Source: an uncultured Pseudomonadales bacterium (lineage in GTDB: Bacteria > Pseudomonadota > Gammaproteobacteria > Pseudomonadales > UBA7434). From it: 64,000 nt of DNA. The position numbers were made by a program, and so were the translations under genes. The DNA lies in NCBI GenBank assembly GCA_943788835.1, contig CALSRU010000004.1:1-64000 (forward strand), read 5' to 3'. Shown here piece after piece: positions 46,763-57,578 of this stretch. Under the pieces are notes generated by a model that saw only the letters and a list, made by a program, of their open reading frames with translations, was not told the origin of the DNA and made no database searches. Within the stretch, counting starts at the first letter, position 1, and each line of letters begins with the position of its first letter.

Positions 46763-48076
46763 ATGCAAGTTTCTGTTGAATCCACGTCAGGGCTAGAGCG
46801 CAAACTTACGCTGGCTATTCCCGCTGAGCAAATTGATACTGAAGTGCAAAAGCGCCTCGCCGATACGGCCAAAAAGATCCGTCTAGACGGTTTTCGTCCA
46901 GGAAAGGTGCCGCGTAAAGTCGTACAGCAGCGTTTTGGGGCAGCATTGAGAGACGAAGTGGTTGGCGAGGTTGCGAATCAATCGTTCCAGCAGGCAGTTA
47001 GCCAAGAGTCATTGACGCCTGTGGGCACTCCAGCGATAGATTTTACTAAAAACGAAGCCGGCCACGATCTAGAGATTGTGGCCACGTTTGAGGTGTTTCC
47101 TGAAATCGATCTAGCGGACCCGGCTAATCTCAAGCTAGAAAAGTTTGTGGCTGAAGTCGGTGACAGTGATGTCGATGCGATGATCGAAAAACTGCGTGAT
47201 CAGCGCGGCGAGTGGCAGTTGGTTGAGCGGGCTGCGCAGGAGAAGGATCAACTTAATATTGATTATCTTGGCACGCGCGACGGTGAAGCATTTGAGGGCG
47301 GTACGGCACAAGGTTCTGATTTGGTGTTAGGGTCGGGGCAAATGATTGAGGGTTTCGAAGCAGGGCTAATTGGGGCTGAAGCGAAGGAGGAGCGAACGTT
47401 AAAGCTGTCCTTTCCTGAAGACTATCATTCTAAAGAATTAGCGGGCGCTGCGGTTGAATTTGCCGTCACCGTTAATACGGTTAATGAGAAAACGCTACCC
47501 GAACTTGATGCTGAATTTTTTAAAGCGTTTGAGGTCGATGGCGATTATCAAGAGTTTCGCGAGAAAGTTCAGGGTAATATGAAAAGCCAACTCGAGGATG
47601 CCATTGATAATGACCTTAAGCAGCAGGTAATGGACGGGTTATGCGAAGCAAATGAAGTGGAGCTGCCGGCAGTTATGATCGCTCAGGAAGTGGGTGCGAT
47701 GCGAGAGCAAGCGGTTCAGCGGTTTGGCGGCGATGCGCAAGGATTTGATAGCTCATTGTTACCCGACGAGATGTTCCAAGATCAGGCGCAAAGGCGTGTT
47801 AGCTTAGGCGTTATCTTAAATCACATCGTGACCAGTTACGAAATCAAGCCAACTAGAGAGCAACTCATTGAATTTATTGATGATATTGCCGCATCTTATG
47901 AGGATCCAGACGAGGTGAGGAATTTGTATCTCTCCGATGAGTCTCGCCTGCAACAAATCAATCTGCTCGTGGTTGAAAAGCTCGTGGTAGAAAGAATAGC
48001 GGAGCTTGCTGGTGTCACAGATAAAAATGCTAGCTATGATGAAGTCATTGCTGCAGGTAGTTCTGCTGCAAGCTGA
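46763..48076 (+). CDS. tig: Trigger factor
   Basis: Tig is the ribosome-associated chaperone and peptidyl-prolyl isomerase that meets nascent chains. The 437-residue protein has the ribosome-binding tail GFRPGKVPRKVVQQRFG near 42-58, the FKBP-type domain (~155-240, including QLNIDYLGTRDGEAFEGG and GSGQMIEGFEAGLIG), and a helical C-terminal chaperone arm. GAGGTAGAGG precedes the ATG. It is the first gene of the conserved tig-clpP-clpX-lon-hupB-ppiD block. Confidence 0.97.
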   Translation: MQVSVESTSGLERKLTLAIPAEQIDTEVQKRLADTAKKIRLDGFRPGKVPRKVVQQRFGAALRDEVVGEVANQSFQQAVSQESLTPVGTPAIDFTKNEAGHDLEIVATFEVFPEIDLADPANLKLEKFVAEVGDSDVDAMIEKLRDQRGEWQLVERAAQEKDQLNIDYLGTRDGEAFEGGTAQGSDLVLGSGQMIEGFEAGLIGAEAKEERTLKLSFPEDYHSKELAGAAVEFAVTVNTVNEKTLPELDAEFFKAFEVDGDYQEFREKVQGNMKSQLEDAIDNDLKQQVMDGLCEANEVELPAVMIAQEVGAMREQAVQRFGGDAQGFDSSLLPDEMFQDQAQRRVSLGVILNHIVTSYEIKPTREQLIEFIDDIAASYEDPDEVRNLYLSDESRLQQINLLVVEKLVVERIAELAGVTDKNASYDEVIAAGSSAAS

Positions 48077-48092
48077 CTACACTGAAATACCT

Positions 48093-48113
48093 GTTGCGCG
48101 CGCTGCGCGCAAC
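48093..48113 (+). terminator. GC-rich hairpin after tig
   Basis: GTTGCGCGC (48093-48101), loop GCT, GCGCGCAAC (48105-48113) is a perfect nine-base stem 16 bases after the tig stop. There is no U tract (GTCTTCC follows), so it may stabilise the message end or act as a weak terminator. Confidence 0.45.
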
Positions 48114-48374
48114 GTCTTCCATGCTCCATTCTAAGCGCGTCGTTTCATTGCGACAATTATTGCGAAAAATGCCCCTTTGTCCGCGCAAAACTTTTAGCCG
48201 GAGACTAAACTATTAGCTGCTGACAGCGTATCATCATCGAGCGTCTTGTGATTTTCGAGCGCCGACGATTTATAGGTATTAGCGCTTAAAATGACGGGCG
48301 GGGTAGCGACCCCAGAAGTCAAACTACGACCAAAGCAATAATGCTAGTCGTTGCCACATGTTAGGAGAGAGACT

Positions 48375-49010
48375 TTGACTTTTTATTCTCAAGACGCCAT
48401 GAACGTCCAAAATTTGGGTCTTGTGCCGATGGTTGTCGAGCAAACGGCTAGGGGCGAGCGCTCATTCGACATTTACTCAAGGCTACTCAAGGAGCGAGTT
48501 ATTTTCGCGGTGGGTCCAGTCGAAGATAACATGGCCAATCTGATCGTTGCTCAACTGTTGTTTTTAGAGTCAGAAAACCCCGACAAAGATATTAGCTTGT
48601 ATATTAATTCGCCAGGCGGCGCCGTGACAGCAGGTTTGGCAATCTACGATACGATTAAATTCATCAAACCTGATGTGAGTACTATTTGTCTAGGCCAGGC
48701 TGCTAGTATGGGGGCTTTTCTGTTGGGCGGTGGAGCAAAGGGTAAGCGTTATTGTCTGCCAAATAGTCGCGTGATGATTCACCAGCCAAGTGGTGGCGCT
48801 CAGGGTCAAGCTACAGACATTGATATTCAGGCTAAAGAGATACTCATCATTCGCGAGAGGTTGAATCGCCTAATGGCTGAGCACACAGGTCAAGATCTTG
48901 CAACGATTCAAAGCGACACTGAGCGCGACAATTTCATGAACGCTGAGCAGGCTCTGGCATATGGTTTGGTTGATCAAGTATTGGAGGCCAGACCTACCCA
49001 CGAAAAATAG
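48375..49010 (+). CDS. clpP: ATP-dependent Clp protease proteolytic subunit
   Basis: ClpP is the tetradecameric serine peptidase that degrades proteins unfolded by ClpX or ClpA. I choose TTG 48375 since AGGAG lies seven bases upstream; ATG 48399 would cut into the propeptide region. From TTG the product is 211 residues with Ser111 in [11 protein letters not shown], His136 in [10 protein letters not shown] and the aspartate near 185 in [24 protein letters not shown] and the C-terminus are standard. It is separated from tig by about 300 bases and from clpX by 172. Confidence 0.95.
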   Translation: MTFYSQDAMNVQNLGLVPMVVEQTARGERSFDIYSRLLKERVIFAVGPVEDNMANLIVAQLLFLESENPDKDISLYINSPGGAVTAGLAIYDTIKFIKPDVSTICLGQAASMGAFLLGGGAKGKRYCLPNSRVMIHQPSGGAQGQATDIDIQAKEILIIRERLNRLMAEHTGQDLATIQSDTERDNFMNAEQALAYGLVDQVLEARPTHEK

Positions 49011-49182
49011 CTTGGGTTGCTTTATAGCAGTTCAAGTCTTTTAATTTAGATTTATTTTGCGTATAAAGTGAGCTCAGCGTTACTATAGATCCTGTCTGCT
49101 CCCAGGTGGTAGGAGCAGAGCAGAAAAAATCAGAGATCGTTGTAATTAGCGATTGTGGATAAGTTGGCGGAGTTGATTGTAA

Positions 49183-50466
49183 ATGAGTGATAACAGCAAA
49201 GAAGGCGATAGCGGAAAACTCCTTTACTGCTCGTTTTGTGGCAAAAGTCAGCATGAGGTACGCAAGCTTATTGCGGGGCCCTCAGTGTTTATTTGCGACG
49301 AATGCGTAGACCTGTGCAACGACATCATCCGTGAAGAGGTCCAAGAAAGCGGTTCAGAGCTTAAAGGTGACAAGCTGCCCACGCCAGCCGAGCTGAACGA
49401 AACGTTGGATGAGTATGTAATCGGTCAGGCTAAGGCCAAAAGAGTGTTGTCGGTAGCAGTCTATAACCACTACAAGCGTTTGCGCCAAGGCGAACCGGGG
49501 CGAGATGAAGTTGAGCTTGGTAAAAGCAATATTTTGCTGGTGGGCCCTACAGGCAGCGGTAAGACACTGTTGGCGGAAACACTCGCCCGTTTACTGGATG
49601 TGCCCTTCACAATAGCCGATGCGACCACGTTAACAGAGGCTGGTTACGTGGGTGAAGACGTCGAAAATATCATTCAAAAACTGCTGCAAAAATGCGATTA
49701 TGATGTCGAGAAGGCGCAGGTAGGGATTGTTTACATTGACGAAATCGATAAGATTTCGCGCAAATCGGATAACCCCTCAATCACTCGCGATGTGTCTGGT
49801 GAAGGCGTTCAGCAGGCACTGCTAAAACTAATCGAAGGAACCGTAGCCTCAGTGCCCCCTCAGGGCGGGCGAAAACATCCGCAGCAAGAGTTCCTTCAGG
49901 TCGATACGGCCAATATTTTGTTCATCTGCGGCGGCGCGTTTGCTGGACTAGACAAGGTTATTCGAGACCGTTCCGAGAAGAGCGGCATCGGCTTCAACGC
50001 AGAGGTTAAGAGCAAAGACGAGTCGAAAAACTTTGGTGAAACGCTGAATGATCTTGAGCCAGAGGATCTTGTGCGCTACGGTTTGATTCCTGAGTTTGTT
50101 GGCCGATTGCCGGTTATAGCAACACTGGAGGAGCTTGATCAGGACGCTCTCGTTCGAATACTAACAGAACCTAAAAATGCCCTAACTAAGCAATATGGCA
50201 AGCTGTTTGAAATGGAAGGTGTTGAGGTTGATTTTAGGCGGGATGCTCTTCAAGCCATTGCATTGAAAGCCATGAAACGTAAGACTGGTGCGCGCGGATT
50301 GCGTTCAATTTTGGAGTCGGTCCTACTCGACACCATGTATAAGATTCCATCGCAGGAAAATGTGGCCAAAGTAGTCATCGACGCATCGGTCATTTCTGGC
50401 GACTCTGAGCCACTTATCGTTTATGGCCAGGCGGCCGAACCCAAAACAGCAGCCGACGACGCTTGA
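49183..50466 (+). CDS. clpX: ClpX ATPase
   Basis: ClpX is the AAA+ unfoldase that feeds ClpP. The 427-residue protein has the N-terminal zinc domain (CSFC at 15-18 and CDEC near 38), Walker A GPTGSGKT near 122, Walker B VYIDEIDK near 184, and the IGF loop SGIGFNAEV that docks on ClpP. The large and small AAA subdomains are complete ([25 protein letters not shown]). GGCGGAG precedes the ATG. It is the partner of the upstream clpP. Confidence 0.97.
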   Translation: MSDNSKEGDSGKLLYCSFCGKSQHEVRKLIAGPSVFICDECVDLCNDIIREEVQESGSELKGDKLPTPAELNETLDEYVIGQAKAKRVLSVAVYNHYKRLRQGEPGRDEVELGKSNILLVGPTGSGKTLLAETLARLLDVPFTIADATTLTEAGYVGEDVENIIQKLLQKCDYDVEKAQVGIVYIDEIDKISRKSDNPSITRDVSGEGVQQALLKLIEGTVASVPPQGGRKHPQQEFLQVDTANILFICGGAFAGLDKVIRDRSEKSGIGFNAEVKSKDESKNFGETLNDLEPEDLVRYGLIPEFVGRLPVIATLEELDQDALVRILTEPKNALTKQYGKLFEMEGVEVDFRRDALQAIALKAMKRKTGARGLRSILESVLLDTMYKIPSQENVAKVVIDASVISGDSEPLIVYGQAAEPKTAADDA

Positions 50467-50833
50467 TTTAGGCTCTTTGGAGCAGGCTATTGCGGCTGCT
50501 TACAGGGTTGTTGAGCAAGGTTCTTTTTGCGCTCTTTAGAGCGCGTCCGTCGGCTAGATTCGCTCTACATACCGAGTATTTATTGAACCCCATTAAGATG
50601 CTGCCGTCAGCATTTAGTGTCTTCGATTGTTGCCCTCATAAGTTGCAATTGCCTTTTTTGCCCCCATATTCCAATAGAAGCGTATGAGTAAAGGGCGCGC
50701 CTGTGCTTCTGCGCGTCTAAATTATTTCTGTGCCCATTACACAGGGCGCGTATTCAGTTTAATGTTAAGGTAGAGATGTGCCAAGCTGGTTCAGCGTAGC
50801 GCTTTAGCATATCTTTCCAGATAGAGGTCATCT
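50467..50833. other. Gene-free stretch clpX-lon
   Basis: A 367-base gap that should contain the lon promoter. CTGTG and CACAG flank GCCCATTA around 50729-50745 and resemble part of a heat-shock -10, but I could not find a matching -35, so no promoter is claimed. GAGGT before the lon ATG is the ribosome binding site. Confidence 0.45.
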
Positions 50834-53296
50834 ATGAGTTTATCTTTACCCGTACTGCCACTAAGAGATGTTGTCGTTTATCCGCAAATGGTTGTTCCCT
50901 TGTTTGTGGGTAGGGAAAAATCTATTCAATCGCTTGAGGCCGCAATGGCTGAAGACAAGCAAATATTACTGGTGGCACAAACCGAACCTGATACAGATGA
51001 TCCAGGCATTGAAAGCTTGTATTCATTAGGCACTGTTTCAACAATTTTACAATTACTACGGTTGCCCGACGGCACAGTGAAAGTACTTGTTGAAGGTGGG
51101 CATCGTGCAAAAATCCTTGGTGTTGCCGAAGGTGAGGACGTTCCGGATGATACTGCGTCAGATGATGACGGCGACCAGTTAGCGGCACGTCCTTTTTTGC
51201 GTATCAACTATGAAATTTGTGAAGAAGAAATAGTTGAAGCAAAGGTCGGCGCTGAATTAATTGCGCTTCTTACCGCGCAATTTGAACAGTATGTCAAGGT
51301 AAGTAAAAAAGTGCCGGCAGAAGTGCTCAGTTCACTTGCCGGCATAGATTCTGCTTCACGATTTATCGATACCGTAGCTACGCATTTAGCGTTAGAAGTT
51401 AAGCAGAAGCAATCTGTATTGTCAGAGTCCTCAGTAGCGGAGCGTGCCGAGCTATTAATGGGCTTCATGGATGCAGAGTTAGAGTTGTCAAGAGTCGAAA
51501 AGAAAATACGTGGCCGTGTTAAAAAGCAGATGGAGAAGTCGCAGCGCGAGTATTATCTCAATGAGCAGATGAAGGCGATTCAGAAAGAATTGGGCGATAT
51601 GGATGATGTGACTAACGAGTTTGATGAGTTGCAAGAGAAAATCGACAAGGCTGGAATGCCGCAAGAAGCAGAAAAGAAAATTACTGCTGAGATGAATAAG
51701 TTGAAAATGATGTCACCGATGTCTGCTGAGGCGTCAGTTGTTCGTAGCTATATTGACTGGATGGCAGGTATTCCTTGGAAGAAAAAGAGCAAGGTCAGAT
51801 ATGACCTGAATAAGGCTCAAAAAATCCTCGATAAGGACCATTATGGCCTTGAGGAAGTTAAAGATCGAATCATTGAATATCTTGCCGTACAGCGTCGGGT
51901 AAAAAAATTAAAGGGACCTGTATTGTGCCTAGTAGGACCACCAGGCGTTGGTAAAACATCGCTGGGGGAGTCTATCGCTCGTGCGACGAATCGAAAATTT
52001 GTGCGTATGGCTCTAGGCGGTGTGCGTGATGAGGCTGAGATTAGGGGGCATCGTCGTACCTACATAGGATCAATGCCAGGCAAAATTTTGCAAAAATTAT
52101 CGAAGGTTGGCGTCAAGAATCCGTTATTTTTGTTAGATGAAATTGATAAAATGGGGATGGATCATCGTGGCGATCCAGCATCTGCACTTTTGGAAGTGCT
52201 CGATCCTGAGCAAAACCATACTTTTAATGATCATTACTTGGAGGTCGATTATGACTTGTCGGATGTGATGTTTGTGTGTACTTCAAACTCCATGAACATT
52301 CCGGCGCCGTTGTTAGATCGCATGGAAGTAATCAGAATTCCTGGGTACACAGAAGATGAGAAATTAAACATTGCTGAGCGCTACTTGCTTCCAAAACAAA
52401 TGGAGTTAAATGGTGTTAAAGTCGGCGAGCTTAAAATGGAAACGTCGGCTTTGATGTCACTAGTTCGACACTACACCCGTGAGGCCGGCGTGCGGGCATT
52501 AGAGCGGAATATTTCAAAAGTAGTGCGTAAGGTTATCAAGGCTATTACAACCAAAGACGCCGAGGCCCCAGTGGTAGTCAATGCAGATAATTTGGCGGAT
52601 TACTGCGGCGTTCAAAAGTTTAAGTATGGTGAGGCGGATGCTGAAAATAGAATTGGTCAAGTTACCGGTTTGGCGTGGACGCAGGTTGGCGGTGAATTGC
52701 TTACTATCGAGGTAGCCACAGTGCCCGGTAAAGGCAGGCAAGTAAAAACAGGCTCGCTGGGTGATATTATGCAGGAGTCGATACTGGCAGCCACTACGGT
52801 AGTGCGCTCTCGAGCCCAAGTTTTGGGAGTCGCGGCTAATTTTAATGAGAAGAACGATATTCATTTTCATGTGCCTGAAGGCGCCACACCCAAAGACGGG
52901 CCTAGCGCTGGCATAGCAATGTGCACAGCTTTAGTCTCTTCGCTGACGCAAATCCCTGTGCGTTCCGAGGTCGCTATGACGGGTGAGATTACATTACGGG
53001 GCCAGTTGTTGCCTATTGGTGGCCTCAAGGAAAAGCTATTGGCAGCTCATCGAGGCGGCATTAAGACGGTTATTATTCCTGATGAAAATGAGCGTGATTT
53101 AAAAGAAATTCCAGAGAATATTAAACAGGCGCTCGAGATAAAGCCTGTTAAGTGGATTGATGAGGTTTTAGAGATTGCGCTAGAAAAAATGCCGGACCCG
53201 TTAAGTGATGAGGAATATAACGTCACGGCGCCTTCGAATGATCGGCAGCGCTCGGAGCATGAAGGCGAACCTGATACGAGGATCAAAACACACTAA
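50834..53296 (+). CDS. lon: Lon protease
   Basis: Lon is the ATP-dependent protease that removes damaged and regulatory proteins. The 820-residue protein has the N-terminal substrate domain (LPVLPLRDVVVYPQM), a helical region with KKIRGRVKKQMEKSQREYYLNEQ split around residue 230-250, Walker A GPPGVGKTSLG near 370, LFLLDEIDKMG, and the peptidase domain with catalytic serine near 690 in PKDGPSAGIAM and lysine in GGLKEKLLAAHRGG. The acidic/polar tail DRQRSEHEGEPDTR is slightly longer than in E. coli. GAGGT lies before the ATG. It is followed by hupB. Confidence 0.97.
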   Translation: MSLSLPVLPLRDVVVYPQMVVPLFVGREKSIQSLEAAMAEDKQILLVAQTEPDTDDPGIESLYSLGTVSTILQLLRLPDGTVKVLVEGGHRAKILGVAEGEDVPDDTASDDDGDQLAARPFLRINYEICEEEIVEAKVGAELIALLTAQFEQYVKVSKKVPAEVLSSLAGIDSASRFIDTVATHLALEVKQKQSVLSESSVAERAELLMGFMDAELELSRVEKKIRGRVKKQMEKSQREYYLNEQMKAIQKELGDMDDVTNEFDELQEKIDKAGMPQEAEKKITAEMNKLKMMSPMSAEASVVRSYIDWMAGIPWKKKSKVRYDLNKAQKILDKDHYGLEEVKDRIIEYLAVQRRVKKLKGPVLCLVGPPGVGKTSLGESIARATNRKFVRMALGGVRDEAEIRGHRRTYIGSMPGKILQKLSKVGVKNPLFLLDEIDKMGMDHRGDPASALLEVLDPEQNHTFNDHYLEVDYDLSDVMFVCTSNSMNIPAPLLDRMEVIRIPGYTEDEKLNIAERYLLPKQMELNGVKVGELKMETSALMSLVRHYTREAGVRALERNISKVVRKVIKAITTKDAEAPVVVNADNLADYCGVQKFKYGEADAENRIGQVTGLAWTQVGGELLTIEVATVPGKGRQVKTGSLGDIMQESILAATTVVRSRAQVLGVAANFNEKNDIHFHVPEGATPKDGPSAGIAMCTALVSSLTQIPVRSEVAMTGEITLRGQLLPIGGLKEKLLAAHRGGIKTVIIPDENERDLKEIPENIKQALEIKPVKWIDEVLEIALEKMPDPLSDEEYNVTAPSNDRQRSEHEGEPDTRIKTH

Positions 53297-53438
53297 TAGA
53301 TTGTTTTTGACCATTCAGCCCAAGCTGGGATCATCAAGACGCTAGGTGACTATTTAGTCAATAATGAGGTGGCATAAGGGGCGGAAAAATCGATATCGGC
53401 TAAAACCTCACAAATAATTAAACCGAATCGATCTAACC

Positions 53439-53466
53439 TTGACCCGGTTCGGCTGTTTGGGATAAA
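53439..53466 (+). promoter_or_regulatory. Candidate hupB promoter
   Basis: TTGACC (53439-53444) and GATAAA (53461-53466) are 16 bases apart, about 190 bases before hupB. hupB usually has its own promoter. The rest of the 361-base gap 53297-53657 shows nothing else I can name. Confidence 0.45.
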
Positions 53467-53657
53467 GTCCCGCTCCTGTTTTTGTGTCAGGCTGTCTCCG
53501 GTTTCTTAGGGGCGGCTGGGCATTTGAGGGCGGACAGGCCCCAATAAGAATTGGATGCGGAGAGTTCCATGTTGTGGGCCCGCACAAGATTTATAAGCAG
53601 GCCAACCCGTTTTAAAGTAATCGAATACAGCTTTTAAAGAACCTTGGAGAGTTATTT

Positions 53658-53930
53658 ATGAATAAGTCGGAGTTGATAGACGCCATAGCATTATCTGCAG
53701 ACATATCAAAAGCGGCGGCGGGAAGAGCTTTAGATGCAACCTTAGATACCATCGGAGAAACTCTCCGTGACGGCGATCCAATAAGCTTAGTGGGTTTTGG
53801 AGTTTTTCAGGTTAAAGATCGTGCCGCTCGTGCAGGTCGGAATCCTCAAACGGGTGAGACTATTCAAATCAAGGCATGCCGAGTACCGGGTTTTAAAGCG
53901 GGCAAGGCACTTAAAGACGCAGTAAATTAG
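53658..53930 (+). CDS. hupB: DNA-binding protein HU-beta
   Basis: A 90-residue nucleoid protein of the HU family. [11 protein letters not shown], the [22 protein letters not shown] arm base, RNPQTGE with the intercalating proline, and [15 protein letters not shown] are standard. GGAGAG lies upstream of the ATG. Its location between lon and ppiD is the conserved one. Confidence 0.97.
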   Translation: MNKSELIDAIALSADISKAAAGRALDATLDTIGETLRDGDPISLVGFGVFQVKDRAARAGRNPQTGETIQIKACRVPGFKAGKALKDAVN

Positions 53931-54238
53931 GTTTTTTGAGGCCAGTTCAAGCCGATAGATTTAATGGCGTCTATCTGAGCCCTTTCTAATTGATAAGGCA
54001 GCAGCTGTCTATTCGTATTCAGTCAGTAAGGCGCTTGCAAGGTAAGCGGTTCCTCAGGCGTTTCCATTATTTCGTTTTAGGCTTTTGAACTAGGCCAGCA
54101 ACCGCGGTCTTATGATGTGAAGTCTGGAGCGAAGCCGCGCAGTGTTCCATGTAGTCAGTCGTAAGTGAATATTTTCGGCGAGAGTCACGGCCGACATGCT
54201 TTCAACTTTAATAATTTATGTCTTGAGTTTAATAATTA
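53931..54238. other. Gene-free stretch hupB-ppiD
   Basis: About 310 bases in which I see no RNA gene, terminator or convincing promoter. In relatives a tRNA can lie here; none is present. Confidence 0.5.
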
Positions 54239-56158
54239 ATGCTTAGAACTTTTCGTGAAAATATCAAAGGTCGCATGGGCAAGGTATTGCTCGCGATTAT
54301 CATAGTGCCATTTGTTTTGTTTGGAGCTGAGTCACTTCTCACCGGCGGTGGGGGGGCGGCAACCGTGCTTGAAGTGAATGGAGAGGAAATCGATGCGCAG
54401 CAAGTTGCTCAGGAAGTAGTGCTGTTGCGTAATGAGATGGCCTCGCGCATGGGTGAGGACGTGGATTTTGAGCAGTTAAGCCAAGAGAGACTCACCCCTG
54501 CGGCAATCCAAAGGCTAACTGAGTCAACGTTAATTCGCCAATTATTTGGTGAGTTGTCTCTGACGATTCCCGAAGCGTTATTACAGCAAACGATTATGCA
54601 GACAACGGCGTTTCAAGTGGATGGCAAATTTTCTAGCGAACAAATGAGCAGGGTACTTGCAGATACGGGTTTTAATTTGAATACCCTCAAGGGCCGCTTG
54701 GCCGAAGACATCCGTTTGGGTCAACTTAGAGCGGGCATTTTACAGAGCGGATTTGTCACTGAGCAGAACACTCGCTTGATACTAGAGATTGTGAACGAAA
54801 CGCGTGCTGTTGATTGGGTCGAACTTGCAATTGGATCTATCACTCAATCGACTGATACTAGCGAAGCTGAATTGATGGAATACTACGAGGCGAGTAAAGC
54901 TGAATTTCTTACAGCTTTGAACGTGGACGTTGAGTACTTGTTGATAGATCGTGAGGCATTTTCAGAGTCTGTCGACGAATCGTTAGTGGTGGCTGAATAT
55001 AACAGCCAAAAAAATGAGTTTGTTGAGACTGAGCGTAGGGAAGTTGCGCATATATTGTTAGAGATTAACAGCGATCAGTCTGAGACTGATGCTCTGCAAA
55101 AAATGGCAGAAATCGCTGAAAAATATAATGCGGGTGCGTCCTTCAAAACATTAGCTGTTGAGTATTCGCAAGATGTGGGTTCGGCAAGGGACGGTGGCGA
55201 CTTAGGCTATGCGGAAAAAGATGGCACCTTTCCTGAAGAATTTGAAGAGGCTGTCTTCGCATTGTCCGAGGGGGCGCTTTCTGCTCCGGTCATCACGGAT
55301 GCGGGTGTACACCTGATAACGGTTACTGATATCACTAAGACTAGCATGCCTGAATTTGACGACATGAAGCGCGATATAGAAATGCAAATTCAGCGCCGCT
55401 CGGCCACCAAGGAATATGTCAGAGTGATGGCGCAAGTTGCGGACGTGGCATTCAATGCGGCCGATCTTGTAGAGCCCGCTTCGGCAATCAATGGTACGGT
55501 TGAGTCGGTTAGCGGCATCACGCGTACGGGCGATTCATCTTCATCAGGTCAAGATGCGCAGCTGACATCGCAACAGCAACAAATATTTTCAGATTCAAGA
55601 GTGTTAGACGCTCTTTTTAGTGCCGATGTGCTCGACGACGGAATGAATAGTGAAGTTGTTGAGTTGAATGACAGTCAGGGAGTTGTAGTCAGGGTTAAAG
55701 ACGCCTACGAACCTCGGCAGCTCGATTTTGACGAAGTGCGTGCTCAAATTGAGACTCGTCTTCAGCAGCAAAAAGCTGAGCTTGCACTGAGTGAGCTGGC
55801 TGTAGAGTTGGTGCAGCAGGTTGCCGATGGCGGCGAATTCAGTAAGGTCATGGTTGCTGCTGGTCTTGCTCCGGCAGCCAGCGACGTTACCCGTCAAACT
55901 CGAACGCTTCCTCGCGAGTTACTTGAAGCTATTTTTGCTGCATCACGCTCCAGCGAAGGAAAAACGGTCGAGACCGTTGTCTCATCGAACGGTACGCAGT
56001 TTTTATTCAAAATCAATTCAGTCTCTGATGGCAAGGGTGCGCTTGATGCGAATCAGCAGGCATTGCTAAAGCAGCAGTCTGCTGATGCTGTTGCTCGTCA
56101 AGAGCTCAGTGCCTATATAGAAAATCTCAAGCAGTCGGCTGTGATTACAAGATATTAA
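54239..56158 (+). CDS. ppiD: Periplasmic folding chaperone PpiD
   Basis: PpiD is an inner-membrane-anchored chaperone with a parvulin-type domain that meets proteins leaving the Sec translocon. The 639-residue protein has one N-terminal membrane helix (MGKVLLAIIIVPFVLFGAE), a SurA-like N domain with NGEEIDAQQVAQEV near 47, and a parvulin domain around 268-365 (EVAHILLEI, GGDLGYAEKDGTFPEEF, DAGVHLITV). The C-terminal part is helical. The ribosome binding site is weak. It is the last gene of the proteostasis block. Confidence 0.93.
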   Translation: MLRTFRENIKGRMGKVLLAIIIVPFVLFGAESLLTGGGGAATVLEVNGEEIDAQQVAQEVVLLRNEMASRMGEDVDFEQLSQERLTPAAIQRLTESTLIRQLFGELSLTIPEALLQQTIMQTTAFQVDGKFSSEQMSRVLADTGFNLNTLKGRLAEDIRLGQLRAGILQSGFVTEQNTRLILEIVNETRAVDWVELAIGSITQSTDTSEAELMEYYEASKAEFLTALNVDVEYLLIDREAFSESVDESLVVAEYNSQKNEFVETERREVAHILLEINSDQSETDALQKMAEIAEKYNAGASFKTLAVEYSQDVGSARDGGDLGYAEKDGTFPEEFEEAVFALSEGALSAPVITDAGVHLITVTDITKTSMPEFDDMKRDIEMQIQRRSATKEYVRVMAQVADVAFNAADLVEPASAINGTVESVSGITRTGDSSSSGQDAQLTSQQQQIFSDSRVLDALFSADVLDDGMNSEVVELNDSQGVVVRVKDAYEPRQLDFDEVRAQIETRLQQQKAELALSELAVELVQQVADGGEFSKVMVAAGLAPAASDVTRQTRTLPRELLEAIFAASRSSEGKTVETVVSSNGTQFLFKINSVSDGKGALDANQQALLKQQSADAVARQELSAYIENLKQSAVITRY

Positions 56159-56256
56159 GCACGCAGTTGCTATCACGATATTCCATAATTTATTCATTCG
56201 ATCGGTATACATTCTTCAACGTATACCGCCAGTTTTAAGTACGGAGAAAAATCACA

Positions 56257-57426
56257 GTGTTTAGTGTTAAAACGTTCAACAATATCGCCCCCGAAGGCAT
56301 CGCTGTATTCGATAAGAAAGATTATAGCGTTGGCCCAGAGCAAACAGGGCCTGATGCGATTTTATTGCGTAGCCATAAACTGCAAGAGGCCGAAATAGAC
56401 GCATCGGTGAAAGCTATTGGGCGTGCTGGCGCTGGGGTTAATAATGTGCCGGTTGATAGTTGTACTTCTCGTGGCATTCCAGTATTCAACGCCCCTGGGG
56501 CCAATGCAAACGCTGTAAAAGAGCTGGTTATGGCAGGTTTGCTGCTGGGTTCGCGCGGCATTATCCCAGGCGTTAAGTACGTTGATGAGTTGGCTGCACT
56601 TGAAGATAATGACGCCATGAATAAATTGTTAGAGCAAGAGAAAAAACGATTTAAAGGCGGCGAAATTCAAGGTAAAACGCTCGGTGTGGTCGGTTTAGGT
56701 GCTATCGGGTCGCAGGTGGCGAATATGGCTTTGAGCATGGGGATGAATGTGATCGGTTACGATCCGGCTATTTCTATTGAAGCCGCGTGGAGGTTGTCGA
56801 GCAAAGTAGAAAAGATGAATTCTATTGAGGCTTTGTTTGGCAAGGCTGACTTCATTTCTTTGCATTTACCTGTGCTTGATGCAACTCGTGACTTAGTTAA
56901 TGAAAAACTGTTAAAGGTGGCTAAGCCAAATTGCAAAATTCTAAACTTCGCGCGTGCAGAAATTGTGAATGGTGAAGCAATTATCAAAGCACTTGATGCC
57001 GGAATAATAGCAGGCTACATTGCCGATTTTCCTAAGCCGGGAATGATAGGGCGGGAGGACGTTCTGCTTATGCCGCACATTGGTGCTAGCACCGAAGAAG
57101 CTGAGGTTAACTGCGCAGTGATGGCGGCAAAAGAATTACAAGATTATCTAGAGAATGGCAATGTTCTCAACTCTGTTAATTTCCCTCCTTTGTCATTAGA
57201 TAGAACTTCCGGATATCGCTTGACGGTTTGTAATGTCAACGTGCCGAGCATGTTAGGTAGCATTACCGCCGTACTGGCAGAGAATGCAATTAATGTTATC
57301 GACTTGTTAAATAAGAGTCGCGGTGATATGGCCTATAACATCATCGATGTTGAGCAAAAGCCGACGGAATCTGTAGTTGCGGCACTATCCGAAATTGAAG
57401 GCGTCACGGCCGTTCGTTTATTGTAG
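56257..57426 (+). CDS. serA: D-3-phosphoglycerate dehydrogenase
   Basis: SerA catalyses the first step of serine synthesis. The start is GTG 56257 with GGAGA nine bases upstream. The 389-residue protein is of the short type with one C-terminal ACT domain. Catalytic-domain features are GRAGAGVNNVPVD near 51, VGLGAIGSQVANMA (NAD site) near 148, ISLHLPVLDATRDLVN, NFARAEIVNGEAI, and MPHIGASTEEAEVN with the catalytic histidine. The ACT domain (LTVCNVNVPSMLGSI and following) probably senses serine. The SerA arginine of the substrate site appears in LNFAR. Confidence 0.94.
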   Translation: MFSVKTFNNIAPEGIAVFDKKDYSVGPEQTGPDAILLRSHKLQEAEIDASVKAIGRAGAGVNNVPVDSCTSRGIPVFNAPGANANAVKELVMAGLLLGSRGIIPGVKYVDELAALEDNDAMNKLLEQEKKRFKGGEIQGKTLGVVGLGAIGSQVANMALSMGMNVIGYDPAISIEAAWRLSSKVEKMNSIEALFGKADFISLHLPVLDATRDLVNEKLLKVAKPNCKILNFARAEIVNGEAIIKALDAGIIAGYIADFPKPGMIGREDVLLMPHIGASTEEAEVNCAVMAAKELQDYLENGNVLNSVNFPPLSLDRTSGYRLTVCNVNVPSMLGSITAVLAENAINVIDLLNKSRGDMAYNIIDVEQKPTESVVAALSEIEGVTAVRLL

Positions 57427-57549
57427 TCGATTTTGCGCTTTCGAAATCTTTATGAGAGTTTGTGGTTGACGCCAGATTTAAGTGAATCGACCCATAATTT
57501 AGTTTTTATATGCTGATCTGCGATCTAAACTGTCGTCGCTATATCCCCC

Positions 57550-57578
57550 AAAAAAGCTCAGCATTGCTGGGCTTTTTT
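57550..57578. terminator. Intrinsic terminator after serA
   Basis: AAAAAAGCTCAGC (57550-57562), loop ATT, GCTGGGCTTTTTT (57566-57578) forms a 13-base stem with one T-G pair. It can work on both strands. The remainder of 57427-57741 shows nothing recognised. Confidence 0.92.

Noticed and set aside
48241-48300. Possible heat-shock promoter before clpP
   Set aside because: CTTGTG is present but no CCCCAT-like -10 stands at the right distance.
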